Shown here one piece after another: positions 1 through 11,544 of a stretch of DNA of 64,000 nt. A program made the position numbers and the translations under genes. Location of the stretch: positions 124,001 through 188,000 of the forward strand of contig NZ_FNJR01000006.1 in NCBI RefSeq assembly GCF_900104475.1, written 5' to 3'. The notes under the pieces are model-generated. The model saw nothing but the letters and a program-made list of their open reading frames with translations, ran no database searches and was not told the origin of the DNA. This DNA comes from Actinopolyspora xinjiangensis. Lineage in GTDB: Bacteria; Actinomycetota; Actinomycetes; Mycobacteriales; Pseudonocardiaceae. The stretch's first letter is position 1. Every line of letters starts with the position of its first letter.

Positions 1-450
1 CGCGCTGACCTGTCTGTTCAAGCTGGCCATGACCCGTGCCGGATGGAGATCGAGCTGGTCGAGCAGGAACTCGTCGGGGTGTACCGCCTCGATCTCGTAC
101 GGTTTCAGCGCGTGCTCGGGGAAGTGACGCAGGTTCGCGGTGACGATCACAGCGGCGTTTCCCCGTACGGCGGCCGCCAGCACGTGGCGATCGTCCGCGT
201 CGTTGGTCATGCTGGGGAGCAAGGACTCGTACCCGGTGACCTCGGCGTCGGTGAAGTGCTGACGCATGTTGCGCAGCCGGTGGTCGGCTTGTGCCGTCGA
301 CGTCATCCTGGCCAGATTGCGGTGCAGCTCCTCGAGTACGTCGGCTGACCACAGTGGACGATATATCTCCGCCGAGGCCAGCCGCAACAGGGTGTCGTTG
401 AGATACCCGGGAACGAGTACGCACGTGTCCAGGAAGGCGGGGAAGGACAC
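1..450 (-). CDS. PIN-domain ribonuclease toxin (3' end cut by window)
   Basis: The first 150 residues are visible; the stop lies beyond base 1. The N-terminus reads FLDTCVLVPG, with the first metal-binding Asp of PIN domains at residue 6. The block NDADDRHVLAAA (about residues 92-103) and the following VIVTANLRHFP strand are the classic second half of a PIN fold. Such proteins are Mg-dependent RNases, usually toxins. The GTG start lies 8 nt after the upstream gene's stop and has AGGAG in front of it, so the two genes form one transcript. Family assignment is secure; the RNA target is unknown. Confidence 0.85.
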   Translation of the reverse strand, partial: MSFPAFLDTCVLVPGYLNDTLLRLASAEIYRPLWSADVLEELHRNLARMTSTAQADHRLRNMRQHFTDAEVTGYESLLPSMTNDADDRHVLAAAVRGNAAVIVTANLRHFPEHALKPYEIEAVHPDEFLLDQLDLHPARVMASLNRQVSA

Positions 451-458
451 CGAGGCTC

Positions 459-938
459 CTATTCCTGTGGTAGCGGGCGCAGGGTGTCTTCGTAGAAACC
501 GGTTTCCTGACCGGCCGCGGCCATCTCGTCGAGCGCTTCCTCCCGCTCTTGCCACGTGCGGTGCTGGTAGGCCACGACGTCTTTCAGACGCATCTTCCGG
601 TGACGACCGTGGCGCACGTAGGGGATCTCGCCCGCCTCGAGCCGTTTGATCAGCGTCGGTCGTGAGATCCCCAGCAGGTCGGCCGCCTCCTGGGTGGTGA
701 GCATCGTGTTGTGCGGAGCCACCGTGATGGCCAGTCCTTGCGACATCGCGCTGACGACATCGCGCAGAGCCTGGAACACGGGGCCGGGCAACTCCAGCTC
801 GCTGCCGTCCGGCCCCAGCAGCACCGCGTGCCCGCCTTGCTGCTCGGTGGCGAGTTGCTTGGCCAACACGCCAAGCAGGTTCTGCTCCTCGTCCGCGTCC
901 GGAGGCAACACGGTCTGTTCCTGCATCGTCGCGGTCAC
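459..938 (-). CDS. excisionase-family HTH protein, probable antitoxin of the PIN gene
   Basis: A 159-residue protein. Residues about 80-125 form a MerR/excisionase-type winged helix: LTTQEAADLLGISRPTLIKR followed by IPYVRHGRHRKMRLKDVVAY. The N-terminal 75 residues are acidic and helical. It lies directly upstream of a PIN-domain gene with an 8-nt gap, the usual antitoxin-toxin order. By inference it neutralises the PIN RNase and represses the operon. A free-standing regulator is the alternative, but spacing favours the pair. Confidence 0.8.
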   Translation of the reverse strand: MTATMQEQTVLPPDADEEQNLLGVLAKQLATEQQGGHAVLLGPDGSELELPGPVFQALRDVVSAMSQGLAITVAPHNTMLTTQEAADLLGISRPTLIKRLEAGEIPYVRHGRHRKMRLKDVVAYQHRTWQEREEALDEMAAAGQETGFYEDTLRPLPQE

Positions 939-1054
939 GGGTCGACCCTCCCTCGATGCACAGGCCCGCGAAGGCCACTCGTTCCCTGGTGGACGCCAGT
1001 CTACACACCTGTTCGAAAAACTCGAAACTTCTGGATCTGGCGGAATTGTCCCCG

Positions 1055-1243
1055 TTGGCTTATCTGCTGGTGTTGTTCGCGATGCGGTTGGCTCCGGTCA
1101 GTCTCGTGGCTCCCGCTCGGGAGTTGAGCATCGTGTTGGCGGCTCTGCTGGGGTGGTGGTTGTTGCGGGAGGGCGATCCCGGGCGGCGGATCGCGGGGTC
1201 GGCGGTGGTGGTCAGCGGCGTGGTGCTGCTGGGGATCACCTGA
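1055..1243 (+). pseudogene. C-terminal remnant of an EamA/DMT-family transporter
   Basis: An open frame ending at 1243 encodes PLAYLLVLFAMRLAPVSLVA, then RELSIVLAALLGWWLLREG and a last hydrophobic helix VVVSGVVLLGIT. This is the end of the second EamA repeat of drug/metabolite transporters, which normally have about 10 helices and 280-300 residues. Only about 65 residues and two helices remain. The codons upstream (956-1054) do not resemble a transporter, and no ribosome binding site is evident. I call it a gene relic. Confidence 0.65.
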
Positions 1244-1405
1244 GCGACCCGCGTTCCGGAGGCCCCGGCTCCCGCCAATCTCACGGGGAATCTACGTCCG
1301 GGACACGTGGGTGAGGTGGCGCTGTCCTGGTGATTTCGTGGGAGATCGACACCGCCGGGGGACGCGTGCTCGGCGATTCCGGACGCGATCGGGTAGGACG
1401 GGGGC

Positions 1406-1789
1406 ATGGAGGTTCTCAGTAGCAGGATGATTCTGCGCCCCCGTGACCACGACCGTTCCGTCCGGTTCTACCGCGACACGCTCGGGCTGGCGATCCACCG
1501 CGAGTTTCCCGGCGGCACCGTGTTCTTTCTCGGACAAGGGCTGCTGGAGGTCTCCGGCACCGGCAGCAGCGGCCCCAGCCAGGACCAGATGCTCTGGCTG
1601 CAGGTGCGCGACGTCGCCGAGAGCGTTCGTCAGCTGCGCGAGCGCGGTGTGGAGGTGCTCGCCGAACCCGAGCACCGGCCGTGGGGGCTGATCGAGGGCA
1701 CCGTGGCCGATCCCGACGGGACGCGGCTCGTGCTGGTCGAGGTGCCTGCCGAACATCCGCTGCGCGGTGACGTTCGCCAGCATCGCTGA
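1406..1789 (+). CDS. VOC superfamily (glyoxalase/bleomycin-resistance fold) protein
   Basis: A 127-residue single-domain protein. The start SSRMILRPRDHDRSVRFYRD is the beta-alpha opening of a VOC module, and the end GTVADPDGTRLVLVEVP is the conserved PDG(N/T) strand. VOC proteins are metal-dependent isomerases, dioxygenases or ligand-binding resistance proteins; the substrate cannot be read from sequence. The GTAGGAC box 6 nt before ATG resembles a near-consensus -10, so the gene may be expressed alone. It ends about 190 bp before lepA. Confidence 0.8.
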   Translation: MEVLSSRMILRPRDHDRSVRFYRDTLGLAIHREFPGGTVFFLGQGLLEVSGTGSSGPSQDQMLWLQVRDVAESVRQLRERGVEVLAEPEHRPWGLIEGTVADPDGTRLVLVEVPAEHPLRGDVRQHR

Positions 1790-1979
1790 GGCCTCGTCCC
1801 CGCGATCCCGGTGGGGAGGACGGGTCTCCCGGCTGCCCACAGCTCGGCCACCACGCGTGGCGGGAGCGGAGGCCGTGTGACCGCATCCCCAGGTTGGGGT
1901 CGGGCATTCCGCACTTTCGTGGGACCATGGGCGCAAGCCCTGCCCGTACGCGAGTCGACATCCCGCGAGGAAGACTTCA

Positions 1980-3842
<1,863 letters not shown>

Positions 3843-3922
3843 CCGGGAAGCGCCTGACTCGTCCCGGCTCGTCCCGGAGGGCGCGGTTCGGGGCGTCGAA
3901 CCGGTAGTCACCGTCCCGGCGG

Positions 3923-3949
3923 CGATCTCCCGGGAGGTCCGGGAGATCG
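3923..3949. terminator. bidirectional hairpin between lepA and ramB
   Basis: Perfect inverted repeat: 3923-3933 pairs with 3939-3949 (11 bp) around a GAGGT loop. It sits between two convergent genes. There is no U tract, as is common in GC-rich actinobacteria. Confidence 0.7.
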
Positions 3950-3967
3950 ACGTCCGGGGCCGCGTTC

Positions 3968-5440
3968 CTACTGGTGGGTCTCCAGGAACGAGTAGACGTC
4001 GGCCTCGTCCACTCCGGGGAACGTGTCAGAGGGCAGCGCGGACAGCACGTGCGAGTGCGCCCGCGCCGAGGGCCAGACCATGCCCTGCCAGCGGTTGGCC
4101 AGTTCGGCGGGGGGACGCTGGCAGCACTCGCCGTTGGGGCAGCCCGACCTGGAATGGTTCGTGGTCTCGCGACCTCGGAACCAGCGTGACTCGGTGTAGG
4201 GCACGCCGAGGGTGATGGCGAAGTCCCGCCCCCGGCTCGGATCGACGTGCGCCACGCACCAGTGTGTGGCGCCCGGTTTGTCGGTGTACTGGTAGTAGGT
4301 GGAGTAGCGGTCCGCCGAGGCGAACACCTGTCTGCCGGCCCAGTAGCGGCACATCCGCTGCCCCTCGATGGCGCCGGTGGGGTCGGCAGGGAACTCCAGT
4401 CCGTCGTTGGCGTAGGCCTTGTAGATGATCCCGGTCTCGTCGTTGCGCACGAAGTGGCACACCAGGTCCAGGTACTGCGTGGCCAGGTTGGTGAACCGGT
4501 GGGCCGCCATCTCGTAGGAGACCGAGAACACGTCGCGCAGGTCCTCCACGGCCAGGTCGCGGTCCGCCTTGGCCTGGCGCAGGTAGCTCACGGCCGAGCT
4601 CTCCGGGATCAGCACGGCGGCGGCGAAGTAGTTGGCCTCCACCCGCTGCCGCAGGAAGTCGGCGAAGTCACGCGGCTGGCGGTGGCCGAGGGTGAGGTGG
4701 CCGAGGGTCTGCAGCAGGATGGTGCGGGGGCTGTGCATGCCCAGCGACTCGCGTCGCAGGAAGATCCGGTTGTGCCGCAGGTCGGTGACCGAGCGGACCG
4801 AACGGGGCAGGTCGGTGACGAAGCGCAGTCCGTAGCCGAGGTGGGTCGCGATGGACTGGATCAGCCCCTCGGACAGCGGACCCCCGTGGTAGCCCACGCC
4901 CCGCAGGATGTCCCCGGCGGACTTCTCGATCTCGGGGAAGTAGTTGCCGTGCTCGCGCATCATCCCGCGCAGCTCCGCGTTGGCCGCGCGTGCCTCCTCC
5001 GGGGTCGCCACCCGTTTGGTCTCCCTGCGCCGGAGTTCCTCGTAGAGCGCGAGCACGTGTTCCAGCGCTTCGGTGGGAACCCGTTTGCTGATCTTCAGCG
5101 GCGGCACGTCGAGCTGCTGGTAGAGCGGGTCCAGCTGGGCCTGCTCCACGGCTATCTCCAGCTCGGCGCGCCGGTTCGGTGGTTTCTTGGACATCAGCTC
5201 GTCCACGGAGCTGTTCAACGCGACCGCCAGCGATCGCAGCAGTGACAGCTTCGGCTCGCGGTGCCCGTTCTCCAGCAGGGACAGCTGCGAGGGGGCCCGG
5301 TCGACCCGTTGTCCCAGTTCGGAGAGGGTCAGCCCCGCCGCCTTGCGCATGTGGCGCAGTCGCTGCCCGAAGACGAGCAGGTCCTGCTCGGTGGAAAAAG
5401 TGCCCCGTTCTTCCGTTGACTCGGCTGTAAACTCCGACAT
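3968..5440 (-). CDS. ramB: RamB-type transcriptional regulator of acetate/propionate metabolism
   Basis: A 490-residue protein starting at MSEFTAESTEE; upstream codons run into the promoter region and were not used. Residues about 20-80 are an XRE helix-turn-helix (LRHMRKAAGLTLSELGQRVD, then PSQLSLLENGHREP). A middle IrrE/ImmA-like region carries a degenerate metallopeptidase helix (QTLGHLTLGH). The C-terminus is the DUF2083 domain with four cysteines (CPNGECC). RamB of Corynebacterium and Mycobacterium controls aceA and related genes. Here it is divergent from aceA across a 116-bp AT-rich spacer, as at the M. tuberculosis locus. Confidence 0.92.
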   Translation of the reverse strand: MSEFTAESTEERGTFSTEQDLLVFGQRLRHMRKAAGLTLSELGQRVDRAPSQLSLLENGHREPKLSLLRSLAVALNSSVDELMSKKPPNRRAELEIAVEQAQLDPLYQQLDVPPLKISKRVPTEALEHVLALYEELRRRETKRVATPEEARAANAELRGMMREHGNYFPEIEKSAGDILRGVGYHGGPLSEGLIQSIATHLGYGLRFVTDLPRSVRSVTDLRHNRIFLRRESLGMHSPRTILLQTLGHLTLGHRQPRDFADFLRQRVEANYFAAAVLIPESSAVSYLRQAKADRDLAVEDLRDVFSVSYEMAAHRFTNLATQYLDLVCHFVRNDETGIIYKAYANDGLEFPADPTGAIEGQRMCRYWAGRQVFASADRYSTYYQYTDKPGATHWCVAHVDPSRGRDFAITLGVPYTESRWFRGRETTNHSRSGCPNGECCQRPPAELANRWQGMVWPSARAHSHVLSALPSDTFPGVDEADVYSFLETHQ

Positions 5441-5556
5441 GTAGTTCACCTTAGCAGAAAAAAGCCAAAATTTTGTCCGGATGAGGTCTCGTTTTTTCTT
5501 GGCGAAGTACCAACACTGGGAATCAACAGGCCGCAAGCGATCGGAAGGTGAAAGCC
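5441..5556. promoter_or_regulatory. divergent ramB/aceA promoter region
   Basis: This spacer is far richer in A and T than its surroundings. It holds an A6 run followed by GCCAAAATTTTG near 5458-5475. On the other strand lies a similar box, GCCAAGAAAAAA, near 5491-5504. The two GCCAA boxes face each other and could be RamB operator half sites; this is inference. The aceA ribosome binding site is GGAAGG at 5543-5548. Confidence 0.5.
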
Positions 5557-6879
<1,323 letters not shown>

Positions 6880-6943
6880 GAGGGATTCCTCGGTTCGGGG
6901 AACCCCGGCCGTCCCGGACGGGCCGGACGGTTCTTCGAGCTCC

Positions 6944-6980
6944 CGCCGCGCGGCGGTCGGTGGTGAACCGCCGCGCGGCG
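6944..6980 (+). terminator. hairpin downstream of aceA
   Basis: 6944-6957 and 6967-6980 are perfectly complementary (14 bp, almost all G-C) with a 9-nt loop. It lies 65 bp after the aceA stop. Each arm is itself palindromic (CCGCCGCGCGGCGG). Confidence 0.7.
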
Positions 6981-7128
6981 CACGGGACTCCCTCCGCCGG
7001 GAGCCGGTGAGGCGCCATCCCGGTCTCACGGCGGAGGGTGATGGCAGTGGGCGCCGTACTCCTGCGGCGGCGCTCACCAAGACGCACCAGCGGCCCTGTG
7101 GCGGGGTGTGATGATCGCGGTGGTGCGA

Positions 7129-7164
7129 ATGGGCGGGAACCCGGATCGGCGGGTTCCCGCCCAT
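7129..7164. terminator. 15-bp perfect hairpin upstream of the MOSC gene
   Basis: 7129-7143 pairs perfectly with 7150-7164 around the 6-nt loop GATCGG. There is no U tract. It may be a second aceA terminator or an insulator. The 6880-7286 gap contains these two hairpins and a MOSC promoter and no gene that I can support. Confidence 0.6.
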
Positions 7165-7274
7165 GCTTGTGCGGGGCCTCGTCCGCCGGCGGCCCGTTCT
7201 CGTCGCCCTGTCCCGCTCTTCACGGTGTCCGAATTGATTTCGGAAATTTCTTCGAGCGCGGCTCGTGCGACGCA

Positions 7275-7280
7275 TAGGCT
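7275..7280 (+). promoter_or_regulatory. -10 box TAGGCT for a leaderless MOSC mRNA
   Basis: TAGGCT fits the actinobacterial housekeeping -10 consensus TANNNT and ends 6 nt before the GTG start. This leaves no room for a ribosome binding site. Leaderless initiation is inferred. Confidence 0.5.
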
Positions 7281-7286
7281 GGGCCC

Positions 7287-7913
7287 GTGAGTCGTGTGAA
7301 CAGTGTCAATATCGCCACCGCCCCCAGCACCGGGGACTGGACGGGGCGGATCGGTGCCAGCGGGATCGACAAGCGGCCGGTGGAGGGTCCGGTGTCGGTC
7401 ACCGCTTCGGGAGTCGCGGCGGACACGGTCTGCGACACCGACAACCACGGCCGTTGGTTCCAGGCCGTCTACGCCCACGACGTGGCGGACCTGCGGTACT
7501 GGTCCGGTGAGACGGGGCGTGAGCTGCCGCCGGGCAGTACCGGCGAGAACCTCACCCTGCTGGACTGCGACTGCAGCAACGCGGTGATCGGGGAGCGTTG
7601 GCGGATCGGTACCGCCGTGCTGCGCGTGACCGGACCGCGGACTCCCTGCAGGGTGTTCGCCGGGTTCTGGGGGAGTCCCGGTCTGATCAAGCGGTTCGCC
7701 GAGCACGGCAGGCCGGGCGCTTACTTCGCGGTGGAGCGCCCCGGCGAGCTCGCCGCCGGTGATTCCCGCGAGGTGCTGTCCCGTCCCGAACACGGTGTCA
7801 CCGTGGCCGAGCTGTTCGCGTTCCGGATGGGGCGTGCCACGCCGGAGCTGGCCGCCCACGTGGCCGCCGCCGAGCCCGACCTCCCCGAGCCCTGGGCCGC
7901 GAAGGTTCGCTGA
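7287..7913 (+). CDS. MOSC domain-containing protein
   Basis: A 208-residue protein resembling the YiiM group of MOSC (molybdenum cofactor sulfurase C-terminal) domains. Visible landmarks are GIDKRPVEGPV near the N-terminus, STGENLTLLDCD in the middle and GPRTPCRVFAGFWG, which carries the conserved cysteine after a GPR motif. YiiM-type proteins reduce N-hydroxylated substrates using Mo cofactor; this role is transferred from the family. It is a single gene with its own leaderless promoter. Confidence 0.85.
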   Translation: MSRVNSVNIATAPSTGDWTGRIGASGIDKRPVEGPVSVTASGVAADTVCDTDNHGRWFQAVYAHDVADLRYWSGETGRELPPGSTGENLTLLDCDCSNAVIGERWRIGTAVLRVTGPRTPCRVFAGFWGSPGLIKRFAEHGRPGAYFAVERPGELAAGDSREVLSRPEHGVTVAELFAFRMGRATPELAAHVAAAEPDLPEPWAAKVR

Positions 7914-7934
7914 AGCTCTGCTCGCCCGTGCCGT

Positions 7935-8288
7935 TCAGACGATCAGCATGTCCGCGAGTGCCCGACGCACTTCGGCGAGTTCCTCGTCGGTGGGCGCGAG
8001 TTCCGGGGCGAAGCGCCGGAAGCGCCTCGTCGCCACGGTTCGCACCTGTTCGGTGACGACCCAGCTGTCGGCGGCGGAAACGTGAACCCGGTGCGGGCAG
8101 TCGCTGCGCTCCACATCGGTCAGCGACAGCACGCTGGCCAACGCGCTGTTGGTCAGCTCGAGATGTGAGCGCGAGGAGACCACGAGGACCGGGCGCTCGT
8201 CGCTGCTCTCATCGCCCCGCTCGTCGTCCTGCGTCGGATCGGAGTCGAGGATCCAGACGTCACCGGGATGGATCGGTTGGGCGGTCAC
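7935..8288 (-). CDS. PemK/MazF-family endoribonuclease toxin, apparently orphan
   Basis: A 117-residue protein. It opens with HPGDVWILDSDP, the first strand of the MazF/CcdB barrel. RPVLVVSSRSHLELTNSALASVLSL and VVTEQVRTVATRR match the core strands and the dimer/active-site region of MazF. GTG 8288 is chosen because AGGAG lies 6 nt upstream; an upstream in-frame ATG at 8375 has no such site. Family members cut mRNA at short motifs. No antitoxin frame was found on either side. Confidence 0.75.
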   Translation of the reverse strand: MTAQPIHPGDVWILDSDPTQDDERGDESSDERPVLVVSSRSHLELTNSALASVLSLTDVERSDCPHRVHVSAADSWVVTEQVRTVATRRFRRFAPELAPTDEELAEVRRALADMLIV

Positions 8289-8696
8289 GTGCGCTCCTGG
8301 TGGTCGTTTGTTGGTGCGTCCGCTGGGGTGTCGTGGGCGGAAGGACCTCCGAAGCACTCCCGAGCCGCCTCCCACGAGCGTTGGCGAGGCTCGTGGCTCA
8401 CCCGCGATACGCGGGGAGTGTAGCGAAGTGGGAAGGCCTCGGCGCTTCGTTCGTGCCGACCTCGTTCCGCTCGTTGCCCGGTGCTGGGAGCGGGGGCTGG
8501 ACTGGGCGTCCTCCTACGCCGCGCCGGACGCGGCGAACCCTTCCGGCTCGACCGCTGACCTCACACAATCGTGTTGTGACACAGCACACCCTGTTGTGAT
8601 GTGTTGCATTGGAGCAATGATTGGACTACCAAAAGTTTGGCTTCCAAGCGCATAGCGGGAGTCGGCGACCGGTGCGAGGGAAGGGTGCGTAGCGGA
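8289..8696. promoter_or_regulatory. mmsA upstream region with repeated GTTGTGA boxes
   Basis: No gene was found in this gap. The last 140 bp are less GC-rich. TCACA at 8561-8565 and TGTGA at 8575-8579 form an inverted pair 9 nt apart. GTTGTGA occurs at 8573-8579 and again at 8593-8599, exactly 20 bp (two helical turns) apart. TTGC-N7-GCAA lies close behind. These look like operator sites for control of the valine operon; the regulator is not in the window. A 6-bp hairpin (CCCGCG-ATA-CGCGGG) lies at 8401-8415. Confidence 0.45.
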
Positions 8697-10196
8697 ATGA
8701 CCACCGAGCTGGAGCACTTCATCGACGGCAAACGCGTCACGGGGACCTCGGGGGTCCACGACGACGTGTTCGATCCGAACACCGGAGGCGTGCAGGCCAG
8801 GGTGCCGCTGGCCTCCGCCGGAGAGGTGGACGCCGCCGTGCGCAACGCCGCCGAGGCGCAACGCGAGTGGGCGAGCTGGAACCCCCAGCGCAGGGCGCGC
8901 GTGCTGATGAGGTTCCTCGAACTGTGCCGCGACGAGATGGACTCGCTGGCGCGGCTGCTGGCCTCCGAACACGGCAAGACGGTGCCCGACGCCAGGGGTG
9001 ACGTGCAGCGCGGGCTGGAGGTCGTCGAGTTCGCCACCGGCATCCCCCACCTGCTGAAGGGGGAGTACACCGAGGGCGCCGGCGCCGGCATCGACGTCTA
9101 CTCGATGCGCCAGCCACTGGGGGTCACCGCCGGGATAACCCCCTTCAACTTCCCGGCGATGATCCCGCTGTGGAAGGCGGCCCCCGCGATAGCCTGCGGC
9201 AACTCCTTCGTGCTCAAGCCGTCCGAACGCGACCCCTCGGTACCGTTGCGGCTGGCCGAGCTGTTCATCGAGGCCGGGCTGCCACCCGGAGTGCTCAACG
9301 TGGTCAACGGCGACAAAACGGCGGTCGACGCGCTGCTGACCCACCGGGACGTGGCGGCCGTCGGCTTCGTCGGCTCCTCCGACATCGCCGAGTACATCTA
9401 CTCCACCGCCACGGCCCACGGCAAACGCGCCCAGTGCTTCGGCGGCGCGAAGAACCACATGATCGTCATGCCCGACGCCGACCTCGACCAGGCAGTGGAA
9501 GCCCTGGTCGGCGCCGGGTACGGCTCCGCGGGGGAACGCTGCATGGCCATCTCGGTGGCCGTGCCCGTCGGTGAGCCCACGGCCGAGGCCCTGGTGGAAA
9601 AGCTCACCGAGCGGGTCAAGGGGCTCCGCATCGGGACCAGCTTCGACGACTCCGCCGACTTCGGCCCGCTGGTGACCGCGGCCGCCAAGCAGCGGGTCGA
9701 CGACTACATCGAGCTGGGGGTCGAGGAGGGCGCCGACCTGCTGGTCGACGGTCGCGGCTTCCGGATGCCCGAGCACGAGAACGGCTTCTTCACGGGTGCC
9801 TCGCTGTTCGACAACGTCACCCCGGACATGCGGATCTACAACGAGGAGATCTTCGGCCCCGTCCTGTCCGTGGTCCGCGCCGCCGACTACGAACAGGCGC
9901 TTCGACTGCCCAGCGAGCACCAGTACGGCAACGGGGTGGCGATCTTCACCAGGGACGGCGACGCCGCCCGCGAGTTCGCGGGACGGGTCGACACCGGGAT
10001 GGTCGGCGTCAACGTTCCCATCCCGGTCCCGATCGCCTACCACACCTTCGGTGGGTGGAAGCGTTCCGGTTTCGGCGACCTCAATCAGCACGGTCCGGAC
10101 TCCATCCGCTTCTACACCAGGACCAAGACCGTCACCTCCCGCTGGCCGTCCGGCCGGAAGGAGGAGGCCAGCTTCACCATCCCGACCATGCACTGA
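8697..10196 (+). CDS. mmsA: methylmalonate-semialdehyde dehydrogenase (CoA-acylating)
   Basis: A 499-residue aldehyde dehydrogenase. It oxidises methylmalonate semialdehyde to propionyl-CoA with NAD and CoA, the last step of distal valine catabolism. Seen: the Rossmann entry GITPFNFPAMIPLW, substrate/NAD region FVLKPSERDPS, GSSDIAEYIY, QCFGGAKNHMIVMPDADLD typical of MMSDH, and the catalytic Cys in GERCMAIS. The start MTTELEHFIDG was chosen over an upstream in-frame ATG at 8601 because family proteins begin here. It heads a four-gene valine operon. Confidence 0.95.
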   Translation: MTTELEHFIDGKRVTGTSGVHDDVFDPNTGGVQARVPLASAGEVDAAVRNAAEAQREWASWNPQRRARVLMRFLELCRDEMDSLARLLASEHGKTVPDARGDVQRGLEVVEFATGIPHLLKGEYTEGAGAGIDVYSMRQPLGVTAGITPFNFPAMIPLWKAAPAIACGNSFVLKPSERDPSVPLRLAELFIEAGLPPGVLNVVNGDKTAVDALLTHRDVAAVGFVGSSDIAEYIYSTATAHGKRAQCFGGAKNHMIVMPDADLDQAVEALVGAGYGSAGERCMAISVAVPVGEPTAEALVEKLTERVKGLRIGTSFDDSADFGPLVTAAAKQRVDDYIELGVEEGADLLVDGRGFRMPEHENGFFTGASLFDNVTPDMRIYNEEIFGPVLSVVRAADYEQALRLPSEHQYGNGVAIFTRDGDAAREFAGRVDTGMVGVNVPIPVPIAYHTFGGWKRSGFGDLNQHGPDSIRFYTRTKTVTSRWPSGRKEEASFTIPTMH

Positions 10197-10362
10197 GCCG
10201 CTCCACCACGAGCTCGTGGCCGTCCACGGCGCGCCGCGTCCGCGCCACCGGTGGTGATCCCACCGGCGGCGCGACCACCACGGACGGCCCACCGGCGGGG
10301 CCCGCCACCGCGAGAGGCCCCGGCGCCGCGATCCGGCGTCCCCGATCGAGCAGGAGTCCCAC

Positions 10363-11544
10363 ATGACCGCTTCCGTGATCGCATCCGAGCCACCCCGATC
10401 CCCGTTCGCGCTCACCGACGACCAGCGTGCGCTCAAGGAAACGGCGGGTGAGTTCGCCGCCGAGCGCATCGCTCCCGAGGCGGTGCGGTGGGATCGGGAC
10501 AAGCACTTCCCCGTGGACGTGCTGGCCGAGGCGGGCCGGCTCGGCATGGGCGGCATCTACGTCGACGAGCAGTACGGCGGCACCGGACTCAGCCGGTTCG
10601 ACGCCGCGCTCGTCTTCGAGGAACTGGCCACCGGCTGTCCCACCATCGCCGCCTACATCTCGATACACAACATGGTCGCCTGGATGATCGACGCGTTCGG
10701 CGACCAGCGGCAGCGCGAGCAGTGGTTGCCCGAGCTGTGCGCCATGCGCAGCCTGGGAAGTTACTGCCTCACCGAACCCGAAGCGGGGTCGGACGCGGCG
10801 GCGCTGCGAACCAGGGCGGTGCTCGACGGGGACGAGTACGTCGTCAACGGCGTCAAGCAGTTCATCTCGGGCAGCGGCTACTCCGACGTCTACGTGGTGA
10901 TGGTCCGCACCGGGGAGTCCGGTTCCGGAGGTATTTCCACCCTCGTCATCGACGGTCGCAGCGAGGGGATCTCCTTCGGCCCGGAGGAGAGCAAGATGGG
11001 GTGGAACGCCCAGCCGACCAGGCAGGTCGTGTTCTCCGACGTGCGGGTTCCGGTGCGCAACCGGCTCGGGGAGGAGGGCATCGGCTTCCGCATCGCCATG
11101 TCCGGGCTGGACGGCGGCAGGCTCAACATCGGCGCGTGCTCGTTGGGAGGGGCGCGCGCGGCACTGGAACGGAGCCTGACCTACGTGGGGCAGCGCTCCG
11201 CCTTCGGCAGCAGGCTCGGCGACTTCCAGGCGCTCCGGTTCAAGCTGGCCGACATGGCCACCGAGCTGGAGGCCGCCCGCACCCTGTTGTGGCGGGCCGC
11301 CGCCGCGCTGGACGCAAAGGACCCCGAGGCGACCAGGCTCTGCGCCATGGCCAAACGGCTCGCTACCGATAGCGGCTTCAACGTGGCCAACGAGGCCCTT
11401 CAGCTCTACGGAGGTTACGGCTACCTTTCCGAGTACGGCATGGAGAAGATCGTTCGCGACCTGCGGGTGCACCAGATCCTGGAAGGCACGAACGAGATCA
11501 TGCGACTGATCATTTCCCGCGGACTGCTGGAGTCGAACCAATGA
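10363..11544 (+). CDS. acyl-CoA dehydrogenase, probably isobutyryl-CoA dehydrogenase
   Basis: A 393-residue flavoenzyme. Seen: an N-terminal helical domain, the FAD-contacting YCLTEPEAGSDAA, KQFISGSG, and the C-terminal QLYGGYGYLSEYGMEK. The catalytic glutamate sits in LEGTNEIMR. Overall it resembles mammalian ACAD8, which converts isobutyryl-CoA to methacrylyl-CoA. Position between mmsA and a 3-hydroxyisobutyryl-CoA hydrolase gene supports that substrate; the assignment is by context. Its stop overlaps the next start (ATGA). A 166-bp gap with GGTGG/CCACC-rich repeats separates it from mmsA. Confidence 0.9.
   Translation: MTASVIASEPPRSPFALTDDQRALKETAGEFAAERIAPEAVRWDRDKHFPVDVLAEAGRLGMGGIYVDEQYGGTGLSRFDAALVFEELATGCPTIAAYISIHNMVAWMIDAFGDQRQREQWLPELCAMRSLGSYCLTEPEAGSDAAALRTRAVLDGDEYVVNGVKQFISGSGYSDVYVVMVRTGESGSGGISTLVIDGRSEGISFGPEESKMGWNAQPTRQVVFSDVRVPVRNRLGEEGIGFRIAMSGLDGGRLNIGACSLGGARAALERSLTYVGQRSAFGSRLGDFQALRFKLADMATELEAARTLLWRAAAALDAKDPEATRLCAMAKRLATDSGFNVANEALQLYGGYGYLSEYGMEKIVRDLRVHQILEGTNEIMRLIISRGLLESNQ

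Noticed and set aside
8514-10556. Long minus-strand open frame opposite mmsA
   Set aside because: Opposite a clear aldehyde dehydrogenase; no recognisable domain.
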